A stretch of DNA of 64,000 nucleotides from Phlebotomus papatasi (lineage: Eukaryota; Arthropoda; Insecta; Diptera; Psychodidae), in contig NC_077222.1 of the NCBI RefSeq assembly GCF_024763615.1, forward strand, positions 56,172,001-56,236,000, read 5' to 3'. This document shows positions 12,017 through 23,698 of the stretch, one piece after another. Every line of letters begins with the position of its first letter. Positions within the stretch are counted from its first letter, which is position 1. The position numbers and the translations under genes are program-made. The notes under the pieces were generated by a model. The model searched no databases and was not told the DNA's origin. It was given only the letters and a program-made list of their open reading frames with translations.

Positions 12017-14057
12017 GTTTTTTTAGGAATATGCGATAATTTGTATATCAATGTGGCCCTATAGCTCAAAATAGCCCCACCTCCCCCTAAACGGCTTAAA
12101 TACGATAAGTGCTACTTTTTCAGTAGAAATATTTTTTTCAGATTTGGAGAATAAGAACTGTCGCTAAAACATACGGGCGAAAATGCGGTGCTACATAAAC
12201 TGTCCCACCATCCCCTATCTGAATAAATATTGTATTTAATTTTTGTATGTGCTGTGTGCTTTCGTTAGGAGAGCAAATGAGTCTACATATTGTGTTTGAC
12301 TCAGCAAAATTCCAACATTTTGCTAATTTCTACACCCCGATTATTCCTGAATGAGTGAATGAGATAGATAAAAAACAATAATCATTCTAAAACAAATTTA
12401 GATATAAAATGTGCAAACAAAAGTAGTGGTTTTTGCATTAAATATGGAAATTAATTTAAGATAACTAAAACGTTTCCCATAAATTTTCCATGGTCCAAAA
12501 TTACAAATAACTGGGGTATGGTGGAGTTGGATATAATAATGGTGTGTCTTAAACCTTAATAATTTCTGTAGGTTATACCAGCGTTCTACATCCGAACTTC
12601 ATTATATAGCAAGTCCACCTTCCTTTTCTTGTGCAGATGAGGGAGGCCTACATACATAGGGTCGGGCACCCCACCTAAATGCTAGTCCACATGAATATTT
12701 GCGGTAGAGTAATGTGCAAGCTAGTACCACCCTCGGGGCGGATTTATTTAGGATTGGGCAATTGAGGGGACAGTATCGCCAGTCCAACTAAATTATTTTA
12801 CATGTCGACCGGGGCACATAAGGAAGTAATTATCGCACAGTGGCCACTAGGGAATGGGATGGTTGAAACATAAAAGAGGTGGTCAACTACAAATGTCCAC
12901 ACATCAAAAGGTATTACCAACCGATGCAATCGATTCATGACAAGTTAATTTGGTCCCCAGTCGACATTAGAAATTGTTTCCTATATATAGCTTTTGTGAC
13001 TATCCTTTTCGCTTTAACATTGCACTAGTAACCGAATACAAACATTCTATCGTTTTCTGTTGCGGATGTTGAAATTTTTCTGGTCACGTCACTATATGTC
13101 GCTATTCCTTTGGGTTTGTCATGCAATTTCTGAGGCAGAGCTTCTATACTACTTAAGGTTAGAATAAAGTGCTAGAAAATTTCTTCGAAAAACTATTTAA
13201 ACATTTCAAGGATAATTAATTTTGCCAACTCTGAGTGTATTACATAAAGACCCACATTTGAGTAAAATGATATAGAATTTCATGAAAATTTTGAATATTT
13301 TCATACAGCCGGATTATATTGAGATTAATCCTAATTTTGTCGAGCCAAACGTGAAATTGAATCCTCATTGACAGATGGGATTTGATGATTTGATTATATT
13401 GGATTTGCCTCACTCGCATCAATAATTTCTGAATGTTACAAAAATAAATTTGCAAGACAAAAAATTAGATTAGAGTTAGAGTTTTGGTATAATCCAATAG
13501 CATGCTAATGCGGTGATGTAAATGGCCTCATAGAGTTTCCTTTTCCTCAAAGATTCTAAATTACTTCATATGACTGTGTAATTAGTTTTTCTGGCTAGGA
13601 AAAAAGAAAAATAATAACTAAAGTCTTTTATTCATAACTCTGTGGAAAAATCATTATTTTTAAATTACGTGCATAAATTTTCTGCCATATAGCTATTTTC
13701 TTCCCAAACTCTTTACTATTTCCTTGGCAATGACAAAGAGGAAAACTTAGAGTGGAAATTCTCACTGAACTTTACCACCAGCACAATATAAACCTACATT
13801 GACAATACATACCATATCTTTTCTATTCATAATGGCCAACTTTTTTTGCTTTTCCTTAATAAATATATTTTTTGCTCTCACATATCACTGTATATGAACG
13901 ATTTCGTTCTATATTTATTTAAGTCGATTTTGAATAGGTTATCATCCCATCGTTGTCATATAAGAATATTAACAAATTTAAAAGTATGGAAAGAAATTAC
14001 CAATTAAAATTTGGAAAAAAATAAGCCTCATTTTAAAATCAGGAAATAGTGAAATGA
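12017..14057. other. Gene-free DNA with MITE remnants
   Basis: At 12050-12091 there is an isolated right end of family V (agctcaaaatagccccacct); at 12170-12220 another MITE-like end (ctgtcccaccatcccctat). The patch 12600-12870 is GC-richer and unlike its surroundings; it may be a decayed transposon, but no family was recognised. The rest is AT-rich with no gene. Confidence 0.4.
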
Positions 14058-14519
14058 TAGGGGAAAGTGACCTGCCTTTGAATGCAGCAGACCTTTGAAT
14101 GCTTCATTTTTTTCTTATTTTCCAAAGCTAAAATTCCATTTTGTTAATCGAAGTTAATAGAAAATAGAAATGAGAGAAATCCGAAAAAGTTAAAATAACA
14201 TTCCGGAAATGTTAATTTTACCCTACAGTATTGATCCAAAATCGGTGTAAATATTACCTTTTTTAGGTATATTAGGGGTTAAAGTAACCCTATTTCATGT
14301 AATTTTTACCCTTAAAGAGGTGTAAAATTAACATTAAAAAATGTTGATATATTTTTACACCTAAAAAGTGTTAAAGTTCTGAGGAAAAAAAGTTAATCGC
14401 ACCCTCTTTTTTTCTCAGTGTATTAACTATTCACGAAATAGAATTTTTGCTTTGAGAAATAATAGAAAAATTGAAACATTCAAAGGCTACTGCGTTCAAA
14501 GGCAGACCACTTTCCCCTA
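14058..14519. mobile_element. MITE (TAGGGGAAAGTGACC ends) carrying a nested family C MITE
   Basis: Outer ends: TAGGGGAAAGTGACCTGCCT then ttgaatgcag; right gcgttcaaaggcagaccact then ttccccta. The outer arms match as inverted repeats for about 100 bp and are interrupted by the inner family C element. Confidence 0.8.
14171..14420. mobile_element. MITE family C, copy 2 (nested)
   Basis: Matches the copy at 3565-3828 almost throughout (gagagaaatccgaaaaagtt ... tttttctcagtg). It sits inside the outer element at 14058-14519, so it transposed later. Its first three bases are altered relative to copy 1. Confidence 0.8.
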
Positions 14520-14525
14520 TATATC

Positions 14526-14668
14526 TTATGCCCTAGACACACTTACGACTTAAGCCGAGAAACGACTTAGTGGAAAATGATGGAAATGTATTTGACCATT
14601 ATCTAATATAATTACGCTAAGCCGTCTCTCGGTTAATCCTCAGATCCGTCAAGGCCCTTAGGCTTGGG
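14526..14668. mobile_element. MITE family X, copy 1
   Basis: Left block ttatgccctagacacactta then cgacttaagccgag; the right part holds a diverged inverse (ctaagccgtctctcggttaa). The same left block appears inverted at 59185-59250 (cgtaagtgtgtctagggcat), which supports a dispersed repeat. Confidence 0.65.
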
Positions 14669-14689
14669 TTTTATGATAGAGAAAATTAA

Positions 14690-14886
14690 ATTATTTGTTT
14701 ATTTATTTTTTATTACCGGTGATTATTTATTTTGATTTTGTTTACAAATTTTTGATGGTTTACAATGTGAATGAGAAATATTCCTTCAGATACTTTTCAT
14801 CATTTCAGCAGTCGAGTTGGGATCAGGGGTCCCAACGGCTTAGAGCCGAACGCTTTTACCACTTGCACCATGGACTCCCTAATTAA
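14690..14886 (-). mobile_element. tRNA-derived SINE, family 2, copy 1
   Basis: Reading the minus strand from 14881: agtccatggtgcaagtggta then aaagcgttcggctc resembles a tRNA 5' half with an A box, followed by a weak B-box region and a short tail ending in a T-rich end. The copy at 56885-57057 has the same head and tail (both hold a gagaaatat tail block). Confidence 0.65.
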
Positions 14887-14899
14887 CCATTCAAAAATT

Positions 14900-16440
14900 A
14901 AAAAGAAAAGTTTCAAATGTAGGTGTTTTAAATGAGGTTGTTATGTATATAGAGCTAGTAAATCTTCAAAAGAAAAAAATCACATTAACGAATTTAGAAT
15001 TATTGTTTATTGCGCATTGTCTAAAAAAACAATTTAAATATAATTCCATGTTCTTAATTCCTATTTTAAAATTAAATAATTTAATTTATATGATACTATT
15101 GCCGTATTCGAGATTCAGTTTTTAGCAAAGTAATACTGAACTTGTGAAATAAAACCCTTAAAGAGGTAGTGAAAACGAAGTAAGAAACATTGCTGAAAAA
15201 TATAAGCTACGATTTATATTAGCGTGGTTGGGTTTTTGTTATGAATATACACAATAAGCGAAAATCCAATAAAAATGGCTCAAACAGACCTATAAAAAAC
15301 GAACAAAAACATCTTCCATTGTTAAAATCGTAAAAGAGACCAACAAGAGCAAACGTAATATTGGGGTAGCTATAAAATAACACACCCCCCATTTCGTACC
15401 ACCTTTTTTGCCTCTCCTCGACACATAATCATCTGGAGAGATGTGCGTATCACATGTGCTTGTGACTCGGGGCATATTTTCAAATGCGATTTTCTCTTTG
15501 GCATATCAACGATACCAAAAACCCCCTCAAAATACTTCTCTATTTGTCTCAAACGGTTTACAGAAGTATCACCGACGGGTGTAAGAGAAAATGGTTGAAT
15601 TTTTCCAATTGAGTCCCTCTCAATGTACGATTTACTCGCATCTGTATCTTCTATTGTGCTTAGTGGTGTTTCCATACCTTTCGTGGAGAGAGAGAGCTTT
15701 TAGATAAAGAGAAGAGAACTTAAGGCATAATCGACTTATAGTAACTGTGACTTAGGTGACTTATTTCTAGACAAAACACGGTTGGCATTAAATACTTTAT
15801 TAAGTACTTAGTACAATGCTTTAGTATTTCAGGATAAAGAATAATCAACTTTTTACTAAATTTGTGACAATGAGACAAACAGCAGCTTTTGGTGACGAAT
15901 AGTGAAAATAACTAACCATGGCTTAAGTGCAAGAATATGTACTAAATTAAGGCTTAAAACTTACTAAATTAAATAGTTTATATTAAGGGCGTTTCCAAAT
16001 AGCTATTTCATCCACATAATTGTCTTATGGAATCTTATTGCGACATTATATTCTACAATACAATTTGGAGAAAAAATGCTTCTTTAGTTATAAGTACTTT
16101 TTACTAAGTGCATTAATTGGGGACTTTAGACTAAGCACTTTTTAGGTAATTACTCTAAGATCTATAAGACATTTTTTTTTGTTTCTTGGGAACCGTATTA
16201 TATTTTTTTGCATATTCGGCACAATTGATCTCAGTTCTGTTAATTGATCTGGAAGTACATTTTTTAGTTTTGTCCCTTTACCGCCGCGCGTCACTATTTT
16301 CGTTAATGCCTTAATTAAGGGCTTATTAAGTATTAATTTTATGCACTTTCACTTAGTCAAACATTTTTTTAAGCACGAATAACGTCTTTAATTATAACAC
16401 CTCACTTTGTGTTACTGGAGTCGCATTTATTTAAAATAAC
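14900..16440. other. Gene-free DNA; one unrecognised open frame
   Basis: No supported gene. A 101-codon minus-strand frame (15675-15373) lies in a higher-complexity patch at 15290-15720 but matches no family I know. From 15730 to 16410 the DNA is full of short acttaag/cttagt motifs in both orientations and may be a decayed inverted-repeat element. Confidence 0.35.
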
Positions 16441-16454
16441 TATAACTATTTTAG

Positions 16455-16720
16455 GCACTCAATGGGTCAAGTAGTAGAGCACTCACTCTATGATGCAAGT
16501 GTTCCGAGTTCAAATCCTCTTTAGGTCACCAGGAAATTTTCTGGCGTTAAAAGGTGTTCGGATCGAATTGCATCCAGTGAGCTTCACTGCACCTAATTCC
16601 ACGGGCATGGGACCGATAACCTCATTCCGTACAGGAAAAAATAATAATGCATGTCTAGAAATCCCCTTGTGGGAAGGCCTAGTTCCTCCATGGAATGTTG
16701 TGCCAGCATTATTATAACTA
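16455..16720 (+). mobile_element. tRNA-derived SINE, family 1, copy 2
   Basis: Best preserved plus-strand copy. Head caatgggtcaagtagtagag then cactcactctatgatgcaag, B box gagttcaaatcctc, then the body tcaccaggaaattttctggc, gcatccagtgagcttcactg, and a 3' part ending near cagcattattat. The tRNA-like head gives an internal pol III promoter; mobilisation would depend on a LINE not seen here. Confidence 0.8.
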
Positions 16721-16897
16721 TTTTAATTTAAAGAATAAATTTTTCAAGTTCAATTTGAAGGTGTCCTATTTTGTCGCTCAATTATCTGAAATTCATTACA
16801 ATCTCAATTTATATGGTCTGAAATGAAAACCTTACATCATTGGATCGGGCCTAATTTTCACATGAACACTTCTCCACAATCATAAATGACGAATATA

Positions 16898-17199
16898 GCA
16901 AAGGTTCTCAAATATGAACGATGGCTGAATTCAAAATGTTTTGTGACGAAAGTTTTGCATGCAATCTCAATTATTGTCATTTTCTTCTGGTGCTTCCTCA
17001 ATAATATCGTATTATATTAACTTCCTCAATATATTCCATTTATTTAACATTAAATTTTAATGATAATTTCCCTAAAGTTTTTTTCTTTTAATTTAGGGTA
17101 AATGCATTTCACATGAATTCCGTTACGTTTTTGAAAATATTCTTCACTTTGAGGATTGTGAAATGTCATCCTCCAAACGTTCATATTTGAGAAACTTGA
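16898..17199. mobile_element. MITE-like inverted repeat
   Basis: Left aaaggttctcaaatatgaac, right cgttcatatttgagaaactt form an inverted repeat of about 20 bp around a 260-bp AT-rich interior. Single copy in this window. Confidence 0.6.
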
Positions 17200-17217
17200 C
17201 TGTAAGGGTGGAGAACA

Positions 17218-17350
17218 TTTAACTTAGGGCTTTATTCTATTTTCAAATGGAAATGAACCCCATCGTAAAGCTTCACAATTAGTTTTTGGAGCTAAATTAT
17301 ATCACGATAAGATCAAGTTCCATCTAGGAAAAACAACTTTATTTCGAAGG
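17218..17350. mobile_element. Degenerate MITE family F fragment
   Basis: The internal block agctaaattatatcacgata matches the interior of the family F copies at 46024 and 61388. The ends are not intact. Confidence 0.45.
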
Positions 17351-17383
17351 TGACACAATTCAAAGATACCCTAATACCCTCTA

Positions 17384-17622
17384 CTACAGTAGACTCTCTC
17401 TCAATCGGGCATATGGGGAAAAATGTTATGCAAATTATCAAGAGATTCGAGCGTCAAAGTCATTGTAAATTCCATAAAAAGCGCTCAATTATAAAGAATC
17501 ACGATAAAATAAGAAGAATTACACCGAATTTGAGCAAATTTGCTTCAAAATCAAACGTGAAAATTGTCTACAAAATTTCTCGCCCGATTGAAAAAGAGCA
17601 TATTGAGCGAGATTCTACTGTA
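17384..17622. mobile_element. MITE family I, copy 1 (TACAGTAGACTCTC ends)
   Basis: Left TACAGTAGACTCTCTCTCAA, right GAGCGAGATTCTACTGTA, an inverted repeat with TA borders. The element at 20272-20618 has the same ends and related interior. The interior reads through in one frame (109 codons), which I treat as chance. Confidence 0.75.
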
Positions 17623-17699
17623 TCACTAGAAACTAATTTGTCCGATCATGCGGCCTATATAGATTGGAGCAAATTTTGATTCATTGAAAATTTGTTGAA

Positions 17700-20271
17700 A
17701 TCCTTGAAAAGTCTTAACTGAATCGGTTCCACCCGGTAATAACCTAGCTATAAACCGATAATTAACATGTAGCTTACTAATAGTAGCGGTATAGTGTCAT
17801 GCGTTCAAGAGTTTTACAGAATTGGGACACTGCCATCGTTTTTTTTTTTTTACTAAAAATACATAATTTTCTAATGATTGCATGCTTTCTTATATCCTTT
17901 GTCTTTCAAAGTTCTAAGATCTAAGCTCATTTTTCCTAAATATCTGAACTTTATAAGTTTTCACACCTCTCCATCCAAATTGCACTAGCTGTGATGTCTT
18001 CTGTGTGAAACAGAACCGGAGAGACGGTGCGCCGTAGGAAGCGGGAAGAATAAGATAGAGCTTTCGACGGTGAGATACTGTCGACGAAGAAGTGAAAGCC
18101 CCGAGTGAGAGGCAAAGTGTGGAAAATGTGGGTGAACAAAGGAGATGGCGTGAGCGAAACAAAGACATTTCGCGAAGGAAAACTAAATTTCAGGGGATGC
18201 TTAAGAATGTATATGAAGATAGGGATTGCTAAATGGTTGTATGTGTAAGTGGATCTGTGTGTGTGCATGTCTGAGGGAAAATCGCAAATGATACAAGAAG
18301 GATATTTCAGTGGCAAAAATCGATTTCACTCATTTGACTGCTCTACCTTCGAGAAATTTTTCAAGGTTATTTCTGTGTTCGATTTTACCTGTACCGCGCC
18401 ATGGGTTGGCAAAGGTAACAAAAATTTTCTACACTAATAAAAGCTCTCAAAGATAGTTGGAGAGTGGTAGTCAGATACCGCAGAAGAATTACAAATTTAT
18501 TGGTCAAACAATGAAAAGTTTCGTGCTATTCGGTGTTTGGTTGGAATGTGTAAATAAGCCCTATGCCCTTCAACTGTATTTATCCAAATGGTTAAGGTTC
18601 TGGTTAAGGAATGGGTTTGGGTGTCATCCGAAAGAATAAAGATGTTTGCGATGGGTAGGATAGAAAGAAAAAAAAAGGACAGAGAAAAAAAGGGTGACTC
18701 TCTCAAAGAAGTGAAAAACAACGCAAGTGACAATTCCTTTACGATATGGCAAATTGGAAGACCTCCATAGTCAATGACTGTAATATTTACATAGGGCACT
18801 GGCATATAGCTCTCCAGCTTTGGAAGAAGGAAAAGCCAAAGGGAAAATCAATAATCTTGTGGGTTTTTTTTTTTGGGGTGATGGGGAGTGAGCATCGTTG
18901 ATTTCTACAACAAAAGCTTCACACATTGCAAATAACTTGACTTCTGGCTACCCGATTCGCCTTGATACACCACACCATTGTGAGTGCTTAATAGGGTGAA
19001 AAATGTTAATTACACGCATCAATTGTGTTACAAAATTAAATGACACCATGTATGAAAGATGAAGATTCTTGATGATAGAGACAAAAGCTTACAATAGAAT
19101 ATTTAATGATGCAAAAGCTAAACGATACTTTCAGCTGGTTTCCTTGATATCACTCCAACATGCTATTTTCCTTTCCAACCGAACCTTCTTTTAATTCAAC
19201 ATTTCACCCAAACTTCCTTATTTCCTGTGTATGAGAATTCTTTGTGACTAATTGTGAGTAAAAAGGGTCAATGGTTTTAAAATGAATGTAAATTTCGTAT
19301 TTTCTGAGTGAAATGTTTTACTTTTGTCGGAAATTCAGTAGAGAAAACCAATTTATTTTAAAATAAAATCTTTGTATATATAGTTCTCCCTAAGGTCCCC
19401 AAGCTTTTCATTTCAATATAAAATTTTCTGAGCAAATGACAACTTAATTTTCCGCATTGTGATATCATCAATATAAGAACATCCCTTTAGAATTCGTGAA
19501 ATGTCCTGTCAGAAAACTTTTTCTATAATAATTGGATATATAAAGAAAATATAAAACATTCATCCTCTTTTATACCTCTTCTCATCATCTGAACTGTTAA
19601 CACTGTTTGTTGAAATAATTTTTTATAAGTCTAACTCGCAAGCCACAAAATATTTTTTCTACAAATTTAGGATTTGCACATTTGTTCTTAAATTAGAAAT
19701 CTATAGGGAAAAATTGCAGAACAATCTAACAAGACACGCACGATAGAAAATGAAAGTTTGATATTATATTTTGTTGGTTTCTTTAACTAATATCATATTT
19801 GAAAGCAATACATAATTTCTCAATTTTTGCAGTGATGTTTGCTTTGCAAGAAATAAACCTAAGCTTAAAAGAAATTTTAAATTTTCTTGAAAGAATACTG
19901 TCTCAATTTGGTTTCATCTCTAAAAACCGCTTTTAAAACCATTTCGAAAATAGGGCGGTTAACCGGTTTTTCGGTAATCGGTTAACCGTTGTTGGAATCA
20001 CAACTTCATCCATATTAAAAAACAGACGGACGGAAAGTTTTTACACACAATGCTTGTGATCAAGGAGGGAGTGGCAAAGCACATTCAGGCAAAACCTGAG
20101 CTTCATCGGGGGAAATGAAATCTGACCTAGGATGATATAACCACTTTTCGCCAGTGATCCGCTTTTCGCCACTGCTACAGTCTTTATGGAAGCAAATTCC
20201 CTAGGCTTGTGTAAGAAAAACTCTTCAATATGAACATAAATTTCTCTAGTGGGTAGAGGCCATTAAATCAC
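17700..20271. other. Gene-free DNA, in part of higher complexity
   Basis: 17930-18260 and 18450-18830 are less AT-rich and not recognisably repetitive; they could be regulatory DNA or an unrecognised exon, but I see no protein family in either strand. 19940-20000 holds a ggttaaccggtt-type palindromic block. 20090-20180 holds a repeat-like cacttttcgccagtgatccg. Confidence 0.35.
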
Positions 20272-20618
20272 TACAGTAGAATCTCCCAAATTCGGGCATT
20301 TGGGACTGAAATGTCAACCGAATTAGACACAAATTCGGGCAACAAATTGTTTGAAATGCAACGATTTTTTGTTCATCTGCATACTCATATTGAGTTGTTT
20401 ACATGCTAATTGCTATTATAAATTTCATGAAAACCTCTTAATAATGCAAAATCACATCAAAGCTAAGACAAATTATGACAAATTTGAGCATATTTGCTTC
20501 ATTCGATAATCATAATCGAACTTGAAAAATGTCAACAAACTTTTTTCGAATTTAACGGCTGCCCGAATTATAAAGTAGCCCGATCTTAAAAGAGCCGAAT
20601 TAGCGAGAGTCTACTGTA
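20272..20618. mobile_element. MITE family I, copy 2
   Basis: Left TACAGTAGAATCTCCCAAAT, right AGCGAGAGTCTACTGTA with TA borders; interior repeats of the type aattcgggca in both orientations. About 347 bp, non-coding. Confidence 0.8.
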
Positions 20619-20649
20619 TTTCTTCGATTTAAGAAATAAATGAACCACA

Positions 20650-21778
20650 AAGTTATTTAAATTTTAGTCCCCCTACTTATATAGACGAAAAACATGTTTA
20701 ATTAATTTGAATTTATTATTTTGAGTATTTTTAGAGCAATATCTCAATCAGTTGATCAATATATTTTTGTTCATTCATTAAAAACCACTGGGGTAAAATG
20801 AGCAAATTCCAAAAGAAAGATACTAGAGACTGGCCATTGGTGACTGTTTGTCTCTATGAGAGATGTTAACAATTACTTCAAAAGTATATTTAAATATAAT
20901 CAGAGTCATGTAGCATATTTAAACACTTTTTCTTCACTTGATCATAAAAGTCATTCAACAAAACGATTTAACACTTTAGAGTCAAAAAATAAATATCTTA
21001 ATCCTTCCATATCCTGCTTAATTTTAATTAAGTTCATCGAATATAATATTTCTAATCAAATATGCTACGTGTCATAAAATTAAAAAAAAATAAGATTTTT
21101 AATTAAATAACTTGTCTATCGAATATTTAGTTACACTCGTAGAATAAAAAAAATTAGTTACTATTTCTTTTTATATTTTTTAAATTCATCGTGACAAGGA
21201 CCAAATAGATTCAGGCTAATCTTCGAAAATATTTAACCTGTAAAATTTAACAGTAAAAGATTAGATAAGGAAATTTATGCAATAGAACTGTAATCGAAGA
21301 TCCTAGGCCCTCAGTATATCAAAGTTTCAGATAAATCTTTGCTGCCAAATTTTACAGGCTAAATATTCTCGAGGACGAGTTTAAGTCTATTTGGGCCTTT
21401 ATGGCCTCTACACATTAGTAGCAATTTTCGAAAAATATTGTCATTGTAAGAAAATTGAAGTTTCTGCCTATATGGGAAATTTTCATTGAAAAAACATATT
21501 TTTAATAAAAATTGATGCCAGTGTCTGATTTTGGTCTTGATACCCCTAAAGTAGTTTCGCATGATTTACCAGTATTAATAAAGTTTTTTAAATGTTAGTT
21601 CATGAGGCAAACTTCGTGTGCACACAAGTTCGAGCATATCACAAAGTTTTCCACTATGCAATTTGTTTTAAGAATAGCAGTTTACAACCGATTTAAAACG
21701 GCTTAGACGTATCGAAAGTTCTAAGAATCTATCTAACCTTTGACGGCCATTTTTGTATATGGACGAAATGACTACCTA
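20650..21778. other. AT-rich gene-free DNA
   Basis: No gene or recognised repeat. Short open frames here have no protein-like features. Confidence 0.4.
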
Positions 21779-22109
21779 CAGTGCCCGCTTCGTTATACGC
21801 ATGATTGGGAGATAATATGACAGATGTCCGCTTCGTAATCCGGGTGGATTTTTTTTAATTTGTTCAACGTCTCGAAAATATAATACAAGTTTTACTTGTA
21901 GAATTAGAATAAAAGTTTTAAAGAAGCTTAAAAAGACATAATTAGAGAATTATATGCTATTATACTTCATTTATTAAACAAAAACATCACAGGATAATTC
22001 ATTTTCATTGCTGAACATACCATTCATACATGGCCTCAAAATTATGTTAAATGTAACCGTCGATAGCTCGTCCGGATTACGCCGATCCGGATTAGAGAGC
22101 GGGCACAGC
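21779..22109. mobile_element. MITE with AGTGCCCGCTT ends
   Basis: Left cagtgcccgcttcgttatac, right ggattagagagcgggcac. Both arms hold repeated taatccgg-like motifs. Single copy in the window. Confidence 0.65.
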
Positions 22110-23646
22110 AACCTATAAAGCATAATTAAAAAAAAAATAAGACGCGTTTTGATCAGTCCTAAAAAACATGGTTTTGGACAGGTAGGGGGTAATAATGAAC
22201 TTTTGGGTCAACTTATGAGGGTGTCCCCTGAAGGTCCCATGTCTATATCTCTAACCGTTTAGCGTCTAGGTCGGATGACGGCCAAACCGATCAAATGGTC
22301 GGTCAATCAGACACATTAAGGGATAAAAAAATCAAGAGATTAGGTTAATCGTCGATTGTATCGACTGTCATCATATCAAAATTACTCTTGTAGCAGAATT
22401 TGATGTAAAAGATGACGTTCGTGTGATCGTTTAGATAAAATGAAGATACGATAATAAACGATATAATTGTTGATTGTGTTGATATAACTGCACTCTCGGT
22501 AGATTTAGAGTATTAAAATTTACATATAATTTTTATTTTTATCTTAATTTAGCTTTAGAAATTTAGGTTTAGGACAAAAATTATAAAACAAAGAAAGATT
22601 CACGGTTCAATAGGCTGTGATGGTAAACGGCGGGGTCTCAAGGTAAAAATGAACGATTTTACAGACCCATAAGAACTTAAATAAAAATACGTAAATATAT
22701 AACAGGATTATCTGTATTCAAACATTTTGTAGTTTTTCTTTCTCATACAAATAATCCATGAAAATTAATATATTATATAATATTAATATTAATTAAATAT
22801 ATTTATATTATTTATATATAACAACCAATACATTATATTATATATTTCAAACTCTTGATAAATTGTTATACAGATTAGCAACATTATCGACAAGTTTCTA
22901 TAATAAAAACTTACATTACAAATTTTGAAATTTAGCAATATCATCAACAATGGAAAAGCCCTACTTCGCCTTACACTAACTGTAAATTAAAACGACAATT
23001 TCTCAAAATATTCCTACAAATTGGTATTACCTATAGAAGCTTTGAACTGGAAAAATTTGAATTGACTATATTCTTGGATTTCGGGTAAATTAAGGGATAA
23101 TGCATTTGATTTCAGGCGAATTAAGCCCCCTATGAACATTCGTGAGTTTGATATAAAGAAAATCTTCGAATGGAGAAGTTGGAAAAAGGTATACTCGTAT
23201 ATTCATACGTTGATTCTTTTTTCTTCTTATATTATTTCTCCCACTTTCTCTTCCACACGTCTTCTCTTGTGACTCCATCATCCATGTGCCCTTCTTCGCT
23301 GAATATTTTCTCTAGCGGTCCCCTATAAGCCGGCTGTCGGAACTCGGAAGCAGCATATAGGAAATATGTAGTTGTTCTTCTACCCCTCATAATGGCTTTG
23401 TGCTCTATAGACACAGTTTCGAACGAAATAGAGAATTGGTTTTCCTGCATTTTCTCTCTGCCTCTGCTGAGCTTTCACTACATATCCCAATACCCATCCC
23501 CAATACACACCAGTACATTTTTGTTATAAGGCCAGAATCTTCCTTACAATTGCTCTATATAGCTCAGAGTCTATAGTCACTCCACATTGTGCTTCATTAA
23601 TTTTAGAGCCGCGTACACTGTACGTGATCTTTTGAATTATTGCATA

Positions 23647-23698
<52 letters not shown>

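Noticed and set aside
12600..12870. GC-richer patch as a candidate gene
   Set aside because: No splice-consistent frame or recognised domain; possibly old transposon sequence.
17350..17679. 109-codon frame
   Set aside because: Spans a family I MITE including both inverted ends; no protein family features.
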